Below, in pieces: positions 39,781 to 53,689 of a stretch of DNA of 64,000 nucleotides. Every line of letters starts with the position of its first letter. Within the stretch, counting starts at the first letter, position 1. Origin of the DNA: Himantopus leucocephalus (lineage: Eukaryota > Chordata > Aves > Charadriiformes > Recurvirostridae). Both the position numbers and the translations under genes were made by a program. A model generated the notes under the pieces. It worked only from the letters and a program-made list of their open reading frames with translations, did no database searches and was not told the origin of the DNA. The stretch covers positions 6,902,675-6,966,674 of the forward strand of contig RSEF01000012.1 of NCBI GenBank assembly GCA_003993805.1. The letters run 5' to 3'.

Positions 39781-39781
39781 N
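39753..39781. repeat. Poly(A) run of 28 ending in a single N
   Basis: 28 A followed by one N. Unlike the other three single-N joins, the flanks are not duplicated, so the N simply marks unresolved homopolymer length. No LINE or SINE body is recognisable upstream, so this is not clearly a retroposon tail. Confidence 0.9.
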
Positions 39782-42700
39782 GTGAAAAGTGTCAGTGAAA
39801 TCTGAAATAGAGGAAAAAAAATTCTTTCAACTCCTGTAGCTAGCTGAGGCAAGTTCCTTGGTATTTCTTCACTGAGAAGATTCTTCCCTTTGGCTATAGA
39901 GCACCTCATGCCTAGAAGAGAGGAGAAAGCTGATAACCAGGATTAGGTGAACTGGTTTAGATAAAGAACTGACTTGAACCTCTGCCCAAGGTTTGAACCC
40001 AAGGCTTGCTTTTAAAATCAATATTAGGAGGTAGTTTTTCCTCTTTCCTTTTTACCTTGCTCCCCCTCCTCCAAAACCTGCTATTTTCCATCCCTGGTGA
40101 AAGCAGAGGATGTGCAGGGATCTTGCATCCCAAAGAACCTTTTTCTTTGATTTGACAGTCCTGTAAATCCTGTAGCTCCTTTCCAATCTCCTGATTTTCC
40201 AGATTTGAGAGATTTGGCTGAGAACAGAGCTCAGTCACGTCTCCTGAAATTGCTGGTCCCAAATCACAGCACCACCTCTATCTCATCTTCTGCTTCTTCT
40301 GTAGCCAGCTAGTGAGACTTCAGACCAAGGAATCTTTGGATAAGATTAACTACATAACATAAAAAGTGGGAAGAAAAGAAAGGTTTTCAAAACATACTAA
40401 GGAGGGGATCCAGGCAATATCAGATGAGAAGTCATTTTGACATCAGCTGCTCTGTGTGTACACACACACAGCACCACTGCTCTTGCTCTCTGCAGGCGGC
40501 ACACCGTGACAAGCCAGCCAGCTAAGGGACGAATTGTTCCTGTTGCCAGCCATAGGCTGGGTTTTTATTTTTAAACTCCCTCCTTCCAATATTCTGTAGA
40601 AGCTGCCCATCCTTTAAGAAGCAAAACGCTTATACACGTGAAAAGTCCAACTACCACCGGTTTTGTGATATTAAAGCTCATGCTCTTGGCAAAGTGATAA
40701 CGACATATTTTTCAGTATTTAAACCACATAATGGTTCTCAGAATATCAAGAACATTCGTCGGGATATTTCCCCCCGCAATGACTTAGAAAAGCATCATAT
40801 TTCTGCTGCAGATCCGTTCTCTCAGTTAATGCAGTGCCATCCACAGACAAAGCGGATCTGTCTCTCCTCATACTGCTATTACTTTCTGACTGTACTTTGT
40901 CACACCAAAACTCCATGTAGCGCAATATTCAGTCTCCAAAAGTAGCCAGAAGCAGTTGTTAAGTGCTTTTGGGAGGGGATGTACAGGAACAAAACCAATT
41001 AGTTTAAGATTATCTAATAGATCTTCATCTCTGGAGCTCACATTTTTTGTGACGCCCTGTGTCAAAAGTGTCATCTCTATTGCCCTGTTTAAACTACCCA
41101 AAGTGGACACACCATTCACCAGCTCTTTCAACTCTGCTCCCAACCCTCCCAAGACACATCACCTGGCTGTTAGAAAAATACTAGTGTATCTTTATCCTCT
41201 CAGATTTTCCATGTTGCAAGCCAGTCCGTTGCAAAGGCCCCCCAGCCTTCTCCTGCTCCTCATCCCCTTGGCCAGACGAGACACGACACAGGCAGTACCA
41301 NNNNNNNNNNNNNNNNNNNNNNNNNNNNNNNNNNNNNNNNNNNNNNNNNNNNNNNNNNNNNNNNNNNNNNNNNNNNNNNNNNNNNNNNNNNNNNNNNNNN
41401 GGCACCTAAAGTCTCCACAAGCAGTTTAGATACTTTGCAGACGCACAAAGCGGCTCAGTAATACGGGAGTATGAAAACTGGTCCCATATCCCAGGCATGC
41501 CGATCTGCATGCCAGCTTTGGAAGCAATCCGCAGCTTGCGGGTTGTACTGTTGCTTTCTCAATGCTCTAAGTCCTAAAACCTCTGAAGAGGTTCTGGTAT
41601 TCAAAGGTCCTTAAATCACGGGGTCATGATGATATGCTTCATCCAAAAATTTTAAGTAATCTGACATTTTTAGGGGCTTCTGTAGGCACAACATTCTCAG
41701 CTGTGTGTAGACTACATATCAATGCGATGCACGAAGCTATTGCACACTTCAAAGCTTTCTTGAAAGCATTTAATCAAATAGTTAGTCCCAAGCCCTGTTG
41801 ACGGCCTCCAAAAATCACATGCCAAATGCAGTTTAAGAATATTGTCTTCTAAAGCTGCACTGTGTGTATTTTGAGAAGAGAAAAACTTGTTCAGTGTGTG
41901 AACGTACACTTAAAAAAAAAATAAATCTATGAAGATGCCAGCCAGGCATCAAACATCTATTTGCAGTTCGTCTCTTTTCTAAAGCCAAGTGGACGGTATC
42001 AATAAAATAAAAAAAGAAGCCTTAAATGAAGTAGCCATTCCTGCTCAATTCTTCTTTAAATATTTAGCCAATTTAGGAGAAAGGCAAGATCAAAATGCAG
42101 GATAATCGATTTAAGCTAACACAAGGCCTAAGTTTCAGCTGCCTTTTCCTATTTCTCTTCCAAAATATCAGAAGATGATGAAATACGGTTTAAAAATGAG
42201 CATACTTAATATACTCTCAAATGAACAATAAACCGCCGAAACAAGCTCTTCAGCCCATTCTTTTAAAATGTGACTAATGTGTAATCCTAGTAACACTTAA
42301 TATTCATTTGAATATGAAAAGACTTCAGGCTAGAGGTGCTAATAAGAACACCCCACACTTCAGATTTAAACAGACATGGCAATTTGTATTTCAATAAGAA
42401 AAAAAAAAATCACTGTTCAGTCTTGAAGAAAGAAATACCTTCACTCCTACACTGTATCCATTTACAGTACTTCCATGCACACATTTTAGCATCACTAATG
42501 CAAACCACGCTTCAGGAAGACAACTTAAATTGCCCTTCAAAAGGCAAAAAAAGGAACATATCATTAGCATGACACCTCTGCTCCTCTTAAATGCATGAAA
42601 GGTCGGTTGTGCTACATAAAGTTACAGGTAGGTGTAAATGAAAAAACACATTCTTTAGTTGGTGATAAGGAAAATGTGGAAACAGAAATGCCAGCGTGGC

Positions 42701-45700
42701 AGACTGCCCTGCTTTTTCTCACTCTTGAGATCTGACAGCTTCACATTGAAGCTACATTATAATAAGGTTGGAATCCTTTACCTATCGGGAATGTAGCACC
42801 CGTATTTGCTGGTGCTTTAATAAGGGAAAAAAAACCCAAACAAACCCCAGCTCACCACCAGCACTGCATCTTGTTCTATCATTTCTTGTGAGCCTCATTA
42901 ACGTTTTCTGTCTTGTCAAAGTACATTTTATTTGCTACAGCATGAACATTTTTATGATGCTACCTTTTTTTCAACCAGATCTAACTTCAGTTCCTGTATA
43001 TAGAAGAAGGCACTGTAAGAAACCTTGAATAAGTTCTGAAAACAAAATCCTCGAGAAAATTCACTTTTAACTCTCTTGATATTTTTATCTGATTAAACGA
43101 TTACCTGAGTTTACCTACAAGGCAGTAAAAAATCCAAGTAGAACTCTCATTCACTTTTTTTATGAACTGCTTCTCTCATTTTCCACTCAAATCCAGTTTA
43201 ATTGACAAATAGCTACTTCTAACAGCATGCTAGCAAAGTTGGCCCAGCAAAATCATACGTCTGTAGTATATCTGAACACTTGCTTTGAATATTAGAAACT
43301 CTCACTACAAGATACTGGAAACTTGGGGAAAAAAAAATCAAGTGTATAAATTGCAATGAACATATCAGCATTACTCATTTTCCTCATGATATAACACAAT
43401 TGATCTATCTTAATTGTTTTAGATTTGATCATTGTAGATTCCGGGCACATTTTTTTGCTGAGGCTGTTCGTGGAAGTCACACCTTCCGTCGGTGTTCTTA
43501 GGAACAGAGGATAACATTTGCTGTATGAAAATTAGTGCAGGCTTTTATGGGAACACCTTAAGCAATTTCATGGAAAACCTCATGAGCTGCCAAGCCAAGT
43601 TTTAGGCTACAAAGGGGAACGATAAAGATTAGTAGTTCTGAAAATATGCTGTGGAAATAAGAAAACTGCACAATAAACCCAGTACTTCTTCCTGTAAGCT
43701 AAAATGAGGAAAAATTGAAGCTTAGAATTGATTCTAATATTAGGTTTGCTGATATAAAGTTCTTAAAGTACACAAGTTGCGAAAATCTTGCCTCTCTTCC
43801 TCACGCATACATACTGATTTGATTATCTCCACAAACCCAGGTCTGAGACATAAGAGATTGCTGCTGCTTTCCTTTTTTTTTTTTTTGGTAAGCACTTTTT
43901 TTTCCTGTGACTTTTATGCTTTTGCCACTGTTCAAAAATATCTTCTAAAATCTGATGTAATGAAGACAAAATTACATCCCTAGGCCCTCAGAAAGATCAA
44001 TAAGTAAGTTAATTTCCTGAGTGGCCATACAGCTCCTGGCTTGTAAGAGAGGAAAAAAGGACTGAAGGACACAGAAATCCGGGCACAGAGAGAGACAGCT
44101 CCAGCAGCTAATCTGATTCCGTGCAAATACAGACACCTGTGATGTTCATGCTAGGCAGAGTCCCTTCTTCCTCCAGACTAACACATATCCAAACCCCTCA
44201 GAAATAAGAAGCGAGTGTCCCACTCCTGGGGTAGCATCTTTCGGGACCTATGGTGGGGAAGAAGGGGAAGAAGAGAGAAGGGCAGCAAGTGAGGAAGAGA
44301 CATCTGTGAGGGGTCTGCCTCCCACCTCCCCATGGCGTGGCCTAGCGCAACACAACCTCACCTGCACCGTACAGCAGCCACAAGCCTCCAGTTCAGACTG
44401 ACTACCTCTGCCCTCACGGACGCTTATTTTCACTCCTAGGAATAACAGGCCATGGAGAAAACAAAACTAAACACAGAGAAAGGGAAAGATCACGCTGGTG
44501 AGCAGTCACGCCGCTACCCTCATTCCAGACCACACACGGGTGCACACAGGGAAGCGCACTAGAAAAGGGGCAGATTGTCAAATCCTTTTTATGAAGATAT
44601 TTCCGAGCTTTCCTACTCCTACAAAACCAGCTCCCCTTCTCCATCCTCAGCTAAGAGCCTGCTCGTGCAACCGTTACATGACAAACTCCAGCTGGGTCCT
44701 GTTCACTTGAGAACTGGACTACGACCGACGGCAGAGAGCGGCCAGCACATCCCCACTTGTGATCTCAGCGCTGTTCTCAAACAGAAGAAAACACCGCTTC
44801 TTGCGCGACTCGCCAATACCTCCCGCCAACCTGTTCAGTGACCCTCTTGACTCAGGGGAGGGCAGCCCTACGTGTGTTACAGATCGCAACGGCGGTACAA
44901 AAAGCTTTTAGAGCTGAAGTGCTTTTACTGTCAGTCTTCAACGTGTCTATGTTATGGCTGTTGCCTTACTAAGCGAGCACGACACACAGCTACCCCCAGA
45001 CAGAAGCCATCGGTTGCATACCTGCTACCATGACTAACGGAGGTCTCGCTATTCCATTTAATCAGCAAGATTTCCATACAAATTGCGATTTGAGTCAAGT
45101 CTAGTAAGATTGTTTTAGAAACCCATTCACTCACTCACTTCCTAGTTTATAGTCAAAGGTCTCATTTGAGCAGATTCGCACCCATTTTGAATGCACAAAT
45201 TCCTTCCATTGTTGCAATTTAACCCAGGAATGCCCTACCCAAAGTGAACTGGTATTTCCTACTAGATACCTGATTAACAAGGCTTGTGATGGCATACACA
45301 GCTTATAACTGTCATTTTCCTTGAAGCCACACTGACTGGCTGACAAAGAAACATTCATCTATTCAAACAGATAACTCCTGTGTTTTGTGCGTGACACGCT
45401 CTACCTAGCAGGTCTACAGTGTCTTTTGTCATTCAGTTTGTGCATTTTTAATATAAAGTCCTGGTGCAACTCCAGAACTTCCCGGTTTTCCCAGAGCTGG
45501 GGAGAATGTGGGAATCAGGAAACTACATTCCTTTCCCCAACAATAACAGTTCACAGACTTCCTTGCTTAGCTCTCTGAAAGTTTTTGGATGTCTAGCATC
45601 TAAAGACACTGCGTTACACTTGCTTTTTAGCACCATTGTTTCCTGTTCGAAGAGCAAGTACTCCACTGTCTCACTACGTGAACCCATCATCTATTTTTCC

Positions 45701-45710
45701 TGCTGGGAAG
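39782..45710. other. Non-coding stretch, no gene seen
   Basis: Unique sequence interrupted by the gap at 41301-41400. The 157-codon plus frame at 40956-41429 owes about a quarter of its length to N and has no family features. At 44220-44850 the DNA is GC-richer, with short frames on both strands. Confidence 0.65.
41301..41400. other. Assembly gap, exactly 100 N
   Basis: The round number suggests a placeholder of unknown true size. Open frames spanning it on both strands are artefacts of translating N. Confidence 0.98.
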
Positions 45711-45800
45711 TATAGAATCAGAGAATCGTTAAGGTTGGAAGGGACCTTTAAGATCATCAAGTCCAACCATTAACCTAACCTGACAAAACCACTTCTAAAA
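45711..45800 (-). mobile_element. CR1 LINE, 3'-terminal fragment (reverse)
   Basis: The terminal 8-mer array is at the left end (TATAGAATCAGAGAATCG), followed by GTTAAGGTTGGAAGGGACC, TTTAAGATCATCAAGTCCAA and CCATTAACCTAACC. This is the reverse complement of the CR1 3' untranslated region, so the insertion runs on the minus strand and its truncated 5' side lies to the right. The subtype with GTTAACCTAGC-like sequence after the AAGTCCAACC block is common in birds. The right edge is uncertain: similarity fades between about 45790 and 45810. No coding capacity remains. Confidence 0.93.
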
Positions 45801-48800
45801 AGTGGTAGGTATGACCTACCTGTCTGGATTGTCAATGATTTGCTAATAGTGCTGTAGTATCAGACTAAAGTATCATCAGAATTCATTTTGTCCCTATTGC
45901 TTTCAGGAAAAAGGGAATTGACTTTATTTCCACTGGCCCCATATTGCTCCTTGCCACCTTTTGCTGCCCCCGGCAGTCATCCAAAGAGTATTCACTAACA
46001 TCAGCCTCTTTGCAGCAACTTTCATTTCCCTTTCAGCTTAGGATTCCGCTTCACTTTAAAGGGAAAAACCAGCTTATCACAGTCTTTTCTCTCAACAACA
46101 ACTTAGTGGCTTTGTAAACATCTGTTAAAGTATCATTAAACTACTATTAATTGGTTTTGTGTATTAAATGCTTGCTTTCTCCCAGCGCATTTGGCTTACA
46201 GTTACTACTTTTCATTTTGAGAAATCAACCTCATTAAGGTTTTTGATGCAGGAGGGAAAACAGGAGACCAAGACTGTAGATAAGTGAGAATAACCCCGGG
46301 ACTCACAATGCAAGCACCTAACACAGGAGAATTTTAAACTCATTTTGCCTTGTTTGGAAAAAGGAGGCACCTTGACTGTCTGTCTCTAGGCTGGTACCCT
46401 GTGGTATTGCAGCAAGAAAGGGGAAGGGAGAGCGTTAGTAAAGGAAAGTTACTCACTCTCACGACTGCTGGACATTAAGAAGGTTCATTTTTCCTGCGCT
46501 GCAGTCACTAAAACCCGATGCTCAGACAACGACTCCAGGCTCCACATAGCTTGCGTAACACCCAGAACCCATGAGACAGATGCTGGCACGGAACAGTGGA
46601 GGAGTCTTGTCTATTGATCGTTATTGCACATCCAGTCTTAGCAAAATCCAGTTCTAACTTAAGAGCTGTCTCCAGCACCCAGCAGTTAGTTTACCATATT
46701 TATCTGTGGAAGGGAAAGTTCTAGAAATCACCATCTGTGTATGTTTCGAGGAGAGAACCTAGCTAGTGCCGAAAAAAACCATCACGTTAAATTTAAGGTA
46801 ACACATACAGCTTCTGCACTGTTGCCTTAATTTTCAGTTTTCAGTGTTCAAATGTAGTATGTTAAAAGTTCTAAGAGTAATCAAATCCACTTTAATAGGC
46901 CTTTAGTATAAAGGGTAACCCATATAAGCTTTCCTAAGCAGCCTGAAAAAGAGTTTACATTAAAAGATGTAACAGATACACAACTACGCTCAAATATTTT
47001 TATTTGTCTAACATACGAAATAAAACAAGTTACAGCAAAGCATGAAATCTGATGAGGATTCTACCTTAAGGAAAAAAAAAAATTGTCTTTTGTAATAACA
47101 AATAGTTGGAACCAGTGCATTGCTTTAGCGACATTGTTCCCTTCAAGACAAGTCTAAACTGTTCAACATTATGAAAACTCTGCCTATTGCTTTGTACCAG
47201 AAAATTTATTACCCCCAAATCATTTACAACAGACAGCATGCATTCCAAAACTGATTTGTTACTTTAGGCCACAACAACTCACTTTCAAAGCTTAAAGAAT
47301 CCATTATACTGTGCAAAGGAAAGAGCATGAACAAGACACATATTAGAGAGGAGTTTAAATGGAATTCCATTAAAAAGTTTCGATGGAGGAAGCCTACAAG
47401 CATGGCCATACAATTCATTTGAAGCATTCTTGGCACAGCGGACTGGGGAAAGAGATTGAATACAATTTTTATTTTATAAAGCGTGCAAGCATTTGTCACA
47501 ATTTCAGCAACCTGCTTTCTCGGTTGGGAGAAGGAAGCAAGCCAGTTAGAGAAGTCAAATATGATTAACACAGGAACTCTTCTGTTTGGGAGATGTTATT
47601 ACCTGCTTACACAGTACGTGTCATTTATTTTACTTTGGTGCAGCGCAAAACACAGTCTGTGTGTTCAGCGCTACTCTGTTTCTAACGTTCTGTTATAAGC
47701 AACAACAGGCACTCGGGTCAGTGGGAGCTATTTGATTAAAATACCTTATACATTTTCCAGCTACGGACACCACTGAAATTTAACAACTGCTTCCCTGGTC
47801 TAATCGGATTTCCTAAGATCAGAGAGAGCATTACACCTCAAGAGGCAAAACCGACCCAAAGAGAGTAAGAAGCCACGGATGTCCCACAGAACCCGAACCC
47901 CGTAAACACACAGTTTTCTCAAGCCAGGTTGTGAAGGGGCCGCGGGAGGCTGGTTCAGCGCCCCGGTGCTCGGGGCAGAGGGTGAAGGGCACTGAGCTGA
48001 CGTAACAAAGGTGACACAGGGGCTCAGGTGTCAGCTGATGTGGGACTCTTCTGTGGCACCGGGCTGAACATCTGCATTTAAAGATCAAAGAACTTATGCA
48101 GAAAGCTGAGATTTAGAAAGTTACCTACATGCTTGATTTATAGCCTCTTTAATCACCAGAGACAATTCCCAAGATTACTCTTTTTTTTTTTTAAATCACT
48201 GCAAATTCACATAAGTAAGAGTCACCTTCTACTAAGTTATCACAAAATTTGAAAGGTAGCATAGAAACAGCGTAGAGAAGGGATACATATTTGGTTAGTA
48301 TTTTAAAGCCCTGTATTTCTTTGAACTGCAGCGTACCCAAACAGCTCAACCTAGGCTTTAAATTGCCTGTAATTCTAGATGACCAAAATACAGGAAACTG
48401 CTTTGAAAAGAAAACAAAAACATACAGCGCAACTGTGAGCAACCGACTGTCCGTAGGTGCTCAGCTGCCTGCTGGCCTTGGCCCACAACAGCGGGTAACC
48501 CAGGTCTTTGCAGGTGACAGCGCTGTTCTGAGTTTAACACGTGGGTGTTTGCAGCTTACTTTCCTATTCAAAGCCAAAGGACAAAGGACCCCATTACAGA
48601 GTCCAGCCTGTTGCTCTCAGAGCTTCTCATAACCTGCTCAGGGACTGATAACCTGCCTGGACTCATGTTCTAGTGGTCTATTCCATAATTTTATTTATTT
48701 TTTTTTTAAAGATGTTAAACACCTGTTCTTCCTTTAGCTTAAGCAATTCTCCTCTTTTTTATTTTCCCCAAAACCCACACCTATTTTGTTTTTCAGTTCT

Positions 48801-51800
48801 CACTTAAAATACTGACTGTAAAAAAACCCCCTAAACTGGTCAAAATCAACCCAAGCTATTCTGAGCATACTAACTGCAGAATGAAGTATAGAGTAAGAGA
48901 GCATCGTTATCTCACATTTGAATGATTTCCTTAAAGCTACCATTTAAGACCTGGGTCTTCTCTGATTTTTGTCCAAGAAAAATCACCAGTGACCTTACTG
49001 AGATTTATTTAGGTGTGCAGATTACAGCATTAAGTTAACAGGGGATTCTATAGCACGTGGAAGCAACTCTGTTACAGGTGAGCATTTACGTTCAGTAACA
49101 GCCGGAGGGGCTATTGAACAACCTTGGATCCAGCTGATTTTTTTCTTGCCTACAGTAATGCTACTTCTTAGTGAAGGTGATACATCCTCAAAGAAAATGC
49201 CGTGTTTGTTCATAACAACACATTTTTGCTTTTGCATCTGGGTCAACTGCCCATATGTATGTTTTAAAAACCATTCCTAAAAATGGGCAAGTTATGAACT
49301 GTAAATTGACTTAGAAACAGGAAAGCAGACTGAGTGTAAGCCCAGAACACCAACTCCCTGAGTTTTGGGAATCCAAACAGTGATTCAAGCACATGCAGCA
49401 ATACAAAATACTACTAGAAAGCATCCAAACCTAAGTCAGCATACACCCCTGCCTCCTGCTTTCCAGCCAATCTCTGCATGAAAATCTCCATGAGGTCAGA
49501 TGAGGAAAACGCAGTCACGCTTCCAATAGAAATACAGCTTCCAGTTCTTCCTTGCCATTTGTAGCGTCAAGTGTTCCCCCGTACCCCCTTTAACTCTGTG
49601 ACTAATGCCGAGCTGCAGTTTGTACACTAAAGAGTCAAAAGAGCATGTTTCTAGTTTCAAAACCAAACAGGTCTGTGGAGCGTTTTGGCTCCTCTGTAGG
49701 CAGCAGCTCGCTGACGGGCAGGCGGAGATCAGCAGCACACAGCGCGACGGCACAAGGATCACTCGTCAGCCTTTCTTGCACCAAAGCCTGGCTAAAGCTA
49801 AGTGTTGAAAGTATGGGTTAAAAGGCCAACTTTTAAAGTCCTGAAGGGTTTGGGGTTTTTTCCATCCTGATTTTTCCTCATATTTCTGGTCACTTAGTAT
49901 TGCAACAGCGTAATGAAAACAAGAAGTTTTCATTACTACCTTGGAGAAATTATTTAATGAGACAAATGAAAAAGATTTGTAGTTCCTCACAGTTAGCTCT
50001 GGGTACCGAAAGCGCTCGTACAGCAGGCTCTCTTGGCCCTCTGTCATAGTTTAAGGCCACGTCCTCATTAAATACATATGTGCAAAGCAAAACTTTCAAC
50101 TGCACGTACATTTGAGCACTGTGGTAGTAGAAGGGACCAATTTAGAGGATGCTGAAATATAATTACATCATATATCCATTAGAAGGATGGTCTCTGAAGC
50201 TCCCAGAGAATTTGGCAGAGCATTAAAAGCCTGTCAAGGTTGACCACACAGTAACTGAAGGGGAGGAAGAAAAAAAAACAGAACTCCACTAAACCACAGC
50301 AAAAACCTGAAAAAGGATTTCTAGTGTGCTTTTGCATTTTTCTTTGATCTAAAATAGAAGCAGTATTCTGGAAGTATACCTAAGACAAAACAGTGAGAAA
50401 GTACCCATACAGCACCGTACCCATACAGCGTACCTCCCCCCCCACCTTCCTTACCCCCAAAAGCCAGAGGGGTTCTTGGCAGAATCCTTTCCTCTCCAAG
50501 GACATCCCTAAATATTGCACTTTTCACTGGCAGGTGGGAGACAAAGGTTCAAGCTGCAAGTAGAAGAGTGGAAAAGCTCTGCAGAACTGCTCCTGAAAAC
50601 TTTTCCAATGGAAGTCCCACCTGAGCATCCATCTTCCTTCATTTTAAATCTGCAAACTTTCAAACTCCTGTTCAGAGATTCTTTTAGCGGATAGGATAGT
50701 CATATTTCTGACCAGCTTTAACAGCAACATAATAAATACAGATTTCGGTCAACTCACATCCAAGTTGAGGGATTGTACAAGAAAAGAAAATCATCCTTGC
50801 TCTCTTCCAATTCCCACCTCTCGGCAGTCTCCAGCCCAGTTTTAGATTTGGAAACCAAGTTTGATTTTTCCTTTGAGGATGCTGATAGCAACTTGTTCCA
50901 ACTTGTTAAGAGAAGCTCCTCACATGTTCAACTCTATCACTACTAACAGGTTTGCCCAGCTCCGTGCAGTCCCTTTACAACGGTCTCCATTTACGGGATA
51001 GGCGTGTTTTTGATGTTGCTGTTCTGGAAATTAAAAGGCTCATTTGTGTATTTGTCAAGTTCCCCTTCTCTTCGGTAAGATGTCCAATTTCTGCTTGGAG
51101 AGCTTGCTTTCTGCTTTTCTCAACCATCCCTCCTGCTCCTTTGGTACAAGCAATTCATGTTGGAGGAATAGACAGAGAGTAAAGAGAAAGTTCAACTCTA
51201 GAGTTACCTGACATTTATAAGTTCTAGAGAGAGGTTTTTGGTTTGATTTCCTACATGGCAGCTCCAGTTTGGTTAGATTTGGGGTTTATAGCTCACTAGA
51301 TGGAACATGGCTCTCATGGTGGGAAGCCAAGCCTTTCTGCTCGAGTTTTAGCGGGTGCTAGTCTGCATTCTTCAGCTAACTTGGAACAACGCAGGTTCAC
51401 GCCAGCGTGGGCTCCAGCTCCTATGTTGTGCTTTTACTAAGGTTTGTTCTGAGCCTTCATCACCAGGTTTGACTCACAGAATACTCTGACACTTTTTTCA
51501 ACCCTTACGGCTCTGCACTGAACTTGAATAGATTTGATTTTCTAATCCCCTCTATTGATTTCTAGGCATGTTTTTGAAACGTTAAATGATTTAGATCCTT
51601 CATTTGGAACAAAGGACCTGGCACAGGGCCTTCTCACACTGCAACCGAGCTGCTGCAAACACAGAGTGGACTGGAAGAAAGTTGCACTGGTTATGTCAAA
51701 CCCATGAACTGAAAATGATGTCTCAATAGCAGTATCTGCCAGCCAGAGAAAGAGGCTGACAACTCAACTCGCTTGCGGCTAAGCCTTACAGCCGTTTAAC

Positions 51801-51859
51801 AATTCACTGAGGCTTCTCACCTAACTTTCATAAGGGTCCCCAGGGACAGGGAACTTAGA
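45801..51859. other. Non-coding stretch, no gene seen
   Basis: Unique, mostly AT-rich sequence with T and A homopolymers, a GC-rich patch at 47930-48060 and the 16-bp duplication at 50401. Frames of 115 codons (47224-47571, -) and 113 codons (48291-48632, +) have no recognisable motifs. Confidence 0.65.
50401..50432. repeat. 16-bp tandem duplication, two copies
   Basis: GTACCCATACAGCACC at 50401-50416 is followed by GTACCCATACAGCGTA at 50417-50432. The first 13 bases are identical, consistent with slippage. Confidence 0.75.
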
Positions 51860-52090
51860 GTAAGGCCCGTTCTAGGGAATATTTATTTTTCTGCATATTC
51901 TTGCCTGAAAAGAATTTATGAAATCTTGTATTGCCATCAGTCACCGGGACTTTTGTGTGCGCAGGCAGCTACCCTTAGAAGAACAAAAGTCCTTAAAGAA
52001 TTCAAAACTAGCTTTGAAATGTTAATGAATGTTTTGTCATAAGCATCGGAAGGAGAGGGCCAGATCCTAAATGTGTCATGGCTGTAGAAG
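51860..52090. promoter_or_regulatory. Candidate conserved non-coding block
   Basis: Unique sequence containing GAATATTTATTTTTCTGCAT, AGAACAAAAGTCC (SOX-type AACAAAAG at 51982), CTAGCTTTGAAATG (TCF/LEF-like) and GTTAATGAATGTTTTGTC. No repeat family or protein match is evident. Conservation is untested. Confidence 0.2.
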
Positions 52091-52293
52091 ACACAGTTAA
52101 GCACTTTTGTTTCTGTTCCCTGATTTTACATTTTGATTCTTTCTAGTATTTACTTAGAAGTGCTAACTTCAACCGTATCCGGTATTGAATTTGGCTTTTT
52201 CTAGAAAGACTGCGTCTCCAACAAACACGCTTTTTCAAGCACAGAAACGAGTTTTATTTTTAAATACACTTTTGAATAGCAATTATTTTATGA

Positions 52294-52350
52294 TGGTTCA
52301 CTATCTTATTATTATTTAAAGGGTTCCCACTGTCTTCTTATTATTTAAAG
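52294..52350. repeat. Imperfect tandem duplication of about 28 bp
   Basis: GGTTCACTATCTTATTATTA plus TTTAAAG is followed by GGTTCCCACTGTCTTCTTATTATTTAAAG-like sequence, differing by a few substitutions and small indels. Local duplication in AT-rich DNA. Confidence 0.65.
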
Positions 52351-52902
52351 CATTCCTTGCCAGATAAGCTGGTCCAAAGACTGTCCTCAAAAACATATGG
52401 CCATCTCAATGTCATCATATACCTTGGAACACAGAAAACATACAATATATATGAAATAAAAGAGATTCCCTAAAGTCTATCTATTGCTGTCATAGGATGA
52501 AAGTCCAAAGCTGCGTATTTGCCTATAATAGTTCTCTTTCTGCAAGAGCGGAAAGGAAAGAATACCAGTCACTGCCTACCCCTCTGTTCCTCTCATTGTA
52601 GACAGGATCAGAGAAGAGCCAATTTGGATCTGAAATACCAAATGTTCTGGATGAAAAAATTTAACCTAATTTAATGTATCTGTTGGTAACTCCCCTGCTT
52701 TCCTTGAAGCACGGGCTTATCCCAAGAATTACCACACCTTTGTTACAGAACTGGCTTGCTTAAATGGGAACAAGTAACTGGAAGAAACATGCACTAACAG
52801 CAATATATTTTGAATTTTGTCTCAATACAAGATATCTCGGCTTTTCTGTGCCAGGACAACACAGAAACGTCGAGCAAGTTCCTCTCTGCTTCATTAGTCT
52901 AA

Positions 52903-53002
52903 NNNNNNNNNNNNNNNNNNNNNNNNNNNNNNNNNNNNNNNNNNNNNNNNNNNNNNNNNNNNNNNNNNNNNNNNNNNNNNNNNNNNNNNNNNNNNNNNNN
53001 NN
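52903..53002. other. Assembly gap, exactly 100 N
   Basis: Placeholder-style gap. The right flank (53003-53085) is very A/C-rich with C and A homopolymers, a likely cause of the break. Long frames crossing it on both strands are not genes. Confidence 0.98.
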
Positions 53003-53085
53003 AAAAAACCCCACAAACAAAACACAAAACCCAAAACAACTCCCCAAAAACCCAATGCAAAAATACCTCCAACCCCCCCCATCCA
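53003..53085. repeat. A/C-rich low-complexity tract beside gap
   Basis: Almost entirely A and C, with short C and A homopolymers and few G or T. It forms the right border of the 100-N gap. The strand asymmetry is strong, but no repeat unit is fixed. Confidence 0.8.
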
Positions 53086-53689
53086 AACACAGCTCTCTTC
53101 ACCCACTGCTTCTTCCAACCTAGGAAATTAGTTTTCTACCTCTGTGAAGGAATAAAAGACAAAGCCAGAGCATTCAAACTTTCTTACTCAAAGTTGATAA
53201 GGATACTAATCCAGATACTGCTGCATGTTCCCGATTCCCACTCCCCACAGAAACGAAAAACCACATACGCACATATCATTTCACAGAGACCAGCGATCTT
53301 TATAGAACCAATGTAATCAGTGTGCTGTACGTTAAAATAAAAATTAGCAAATGCACAACCAAGATGTCTCCATTTTCTTACTAATTTTGTACTAGAACTG
53401 AAGTCAATTGGTATTGCACTGAAAAGATGGAGAAGGTAAAAAAAAAAAAACCACAACAAAACAAAATGCATGCAAATGGGTTTTAAAATCAGCCTTTTGG
53501 AGTCAGCCGCGTTAGCGGGCACACTGAAACCTAACCAGCTCCACTAGATGGCAATACACAGTGTTAGCATTCCCCTACCTCAGAACTAATACTGTGCATT
53601 TCTGACTTTTTCTTCCCCTTCTGCTTACCGTGAAATGCATATCGATCTTTTAGGTGAAACAGAAAAAGGCTTATTTAACTGTGTGTTTT

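Noticed and set aside
40956..41429. 157-codon plus-strand open frame, longest in the window
   Set aside because: It crosses the 100-N gap. Without the N the open part is ordinary, and other frames cross the same gap on the other strand.
52760..53123. Open frames of 108 and 119 codons on opposite strands
   Set aside because: Both run through the 100-N gap and an A/C-rich tract; the residues are low complexity.
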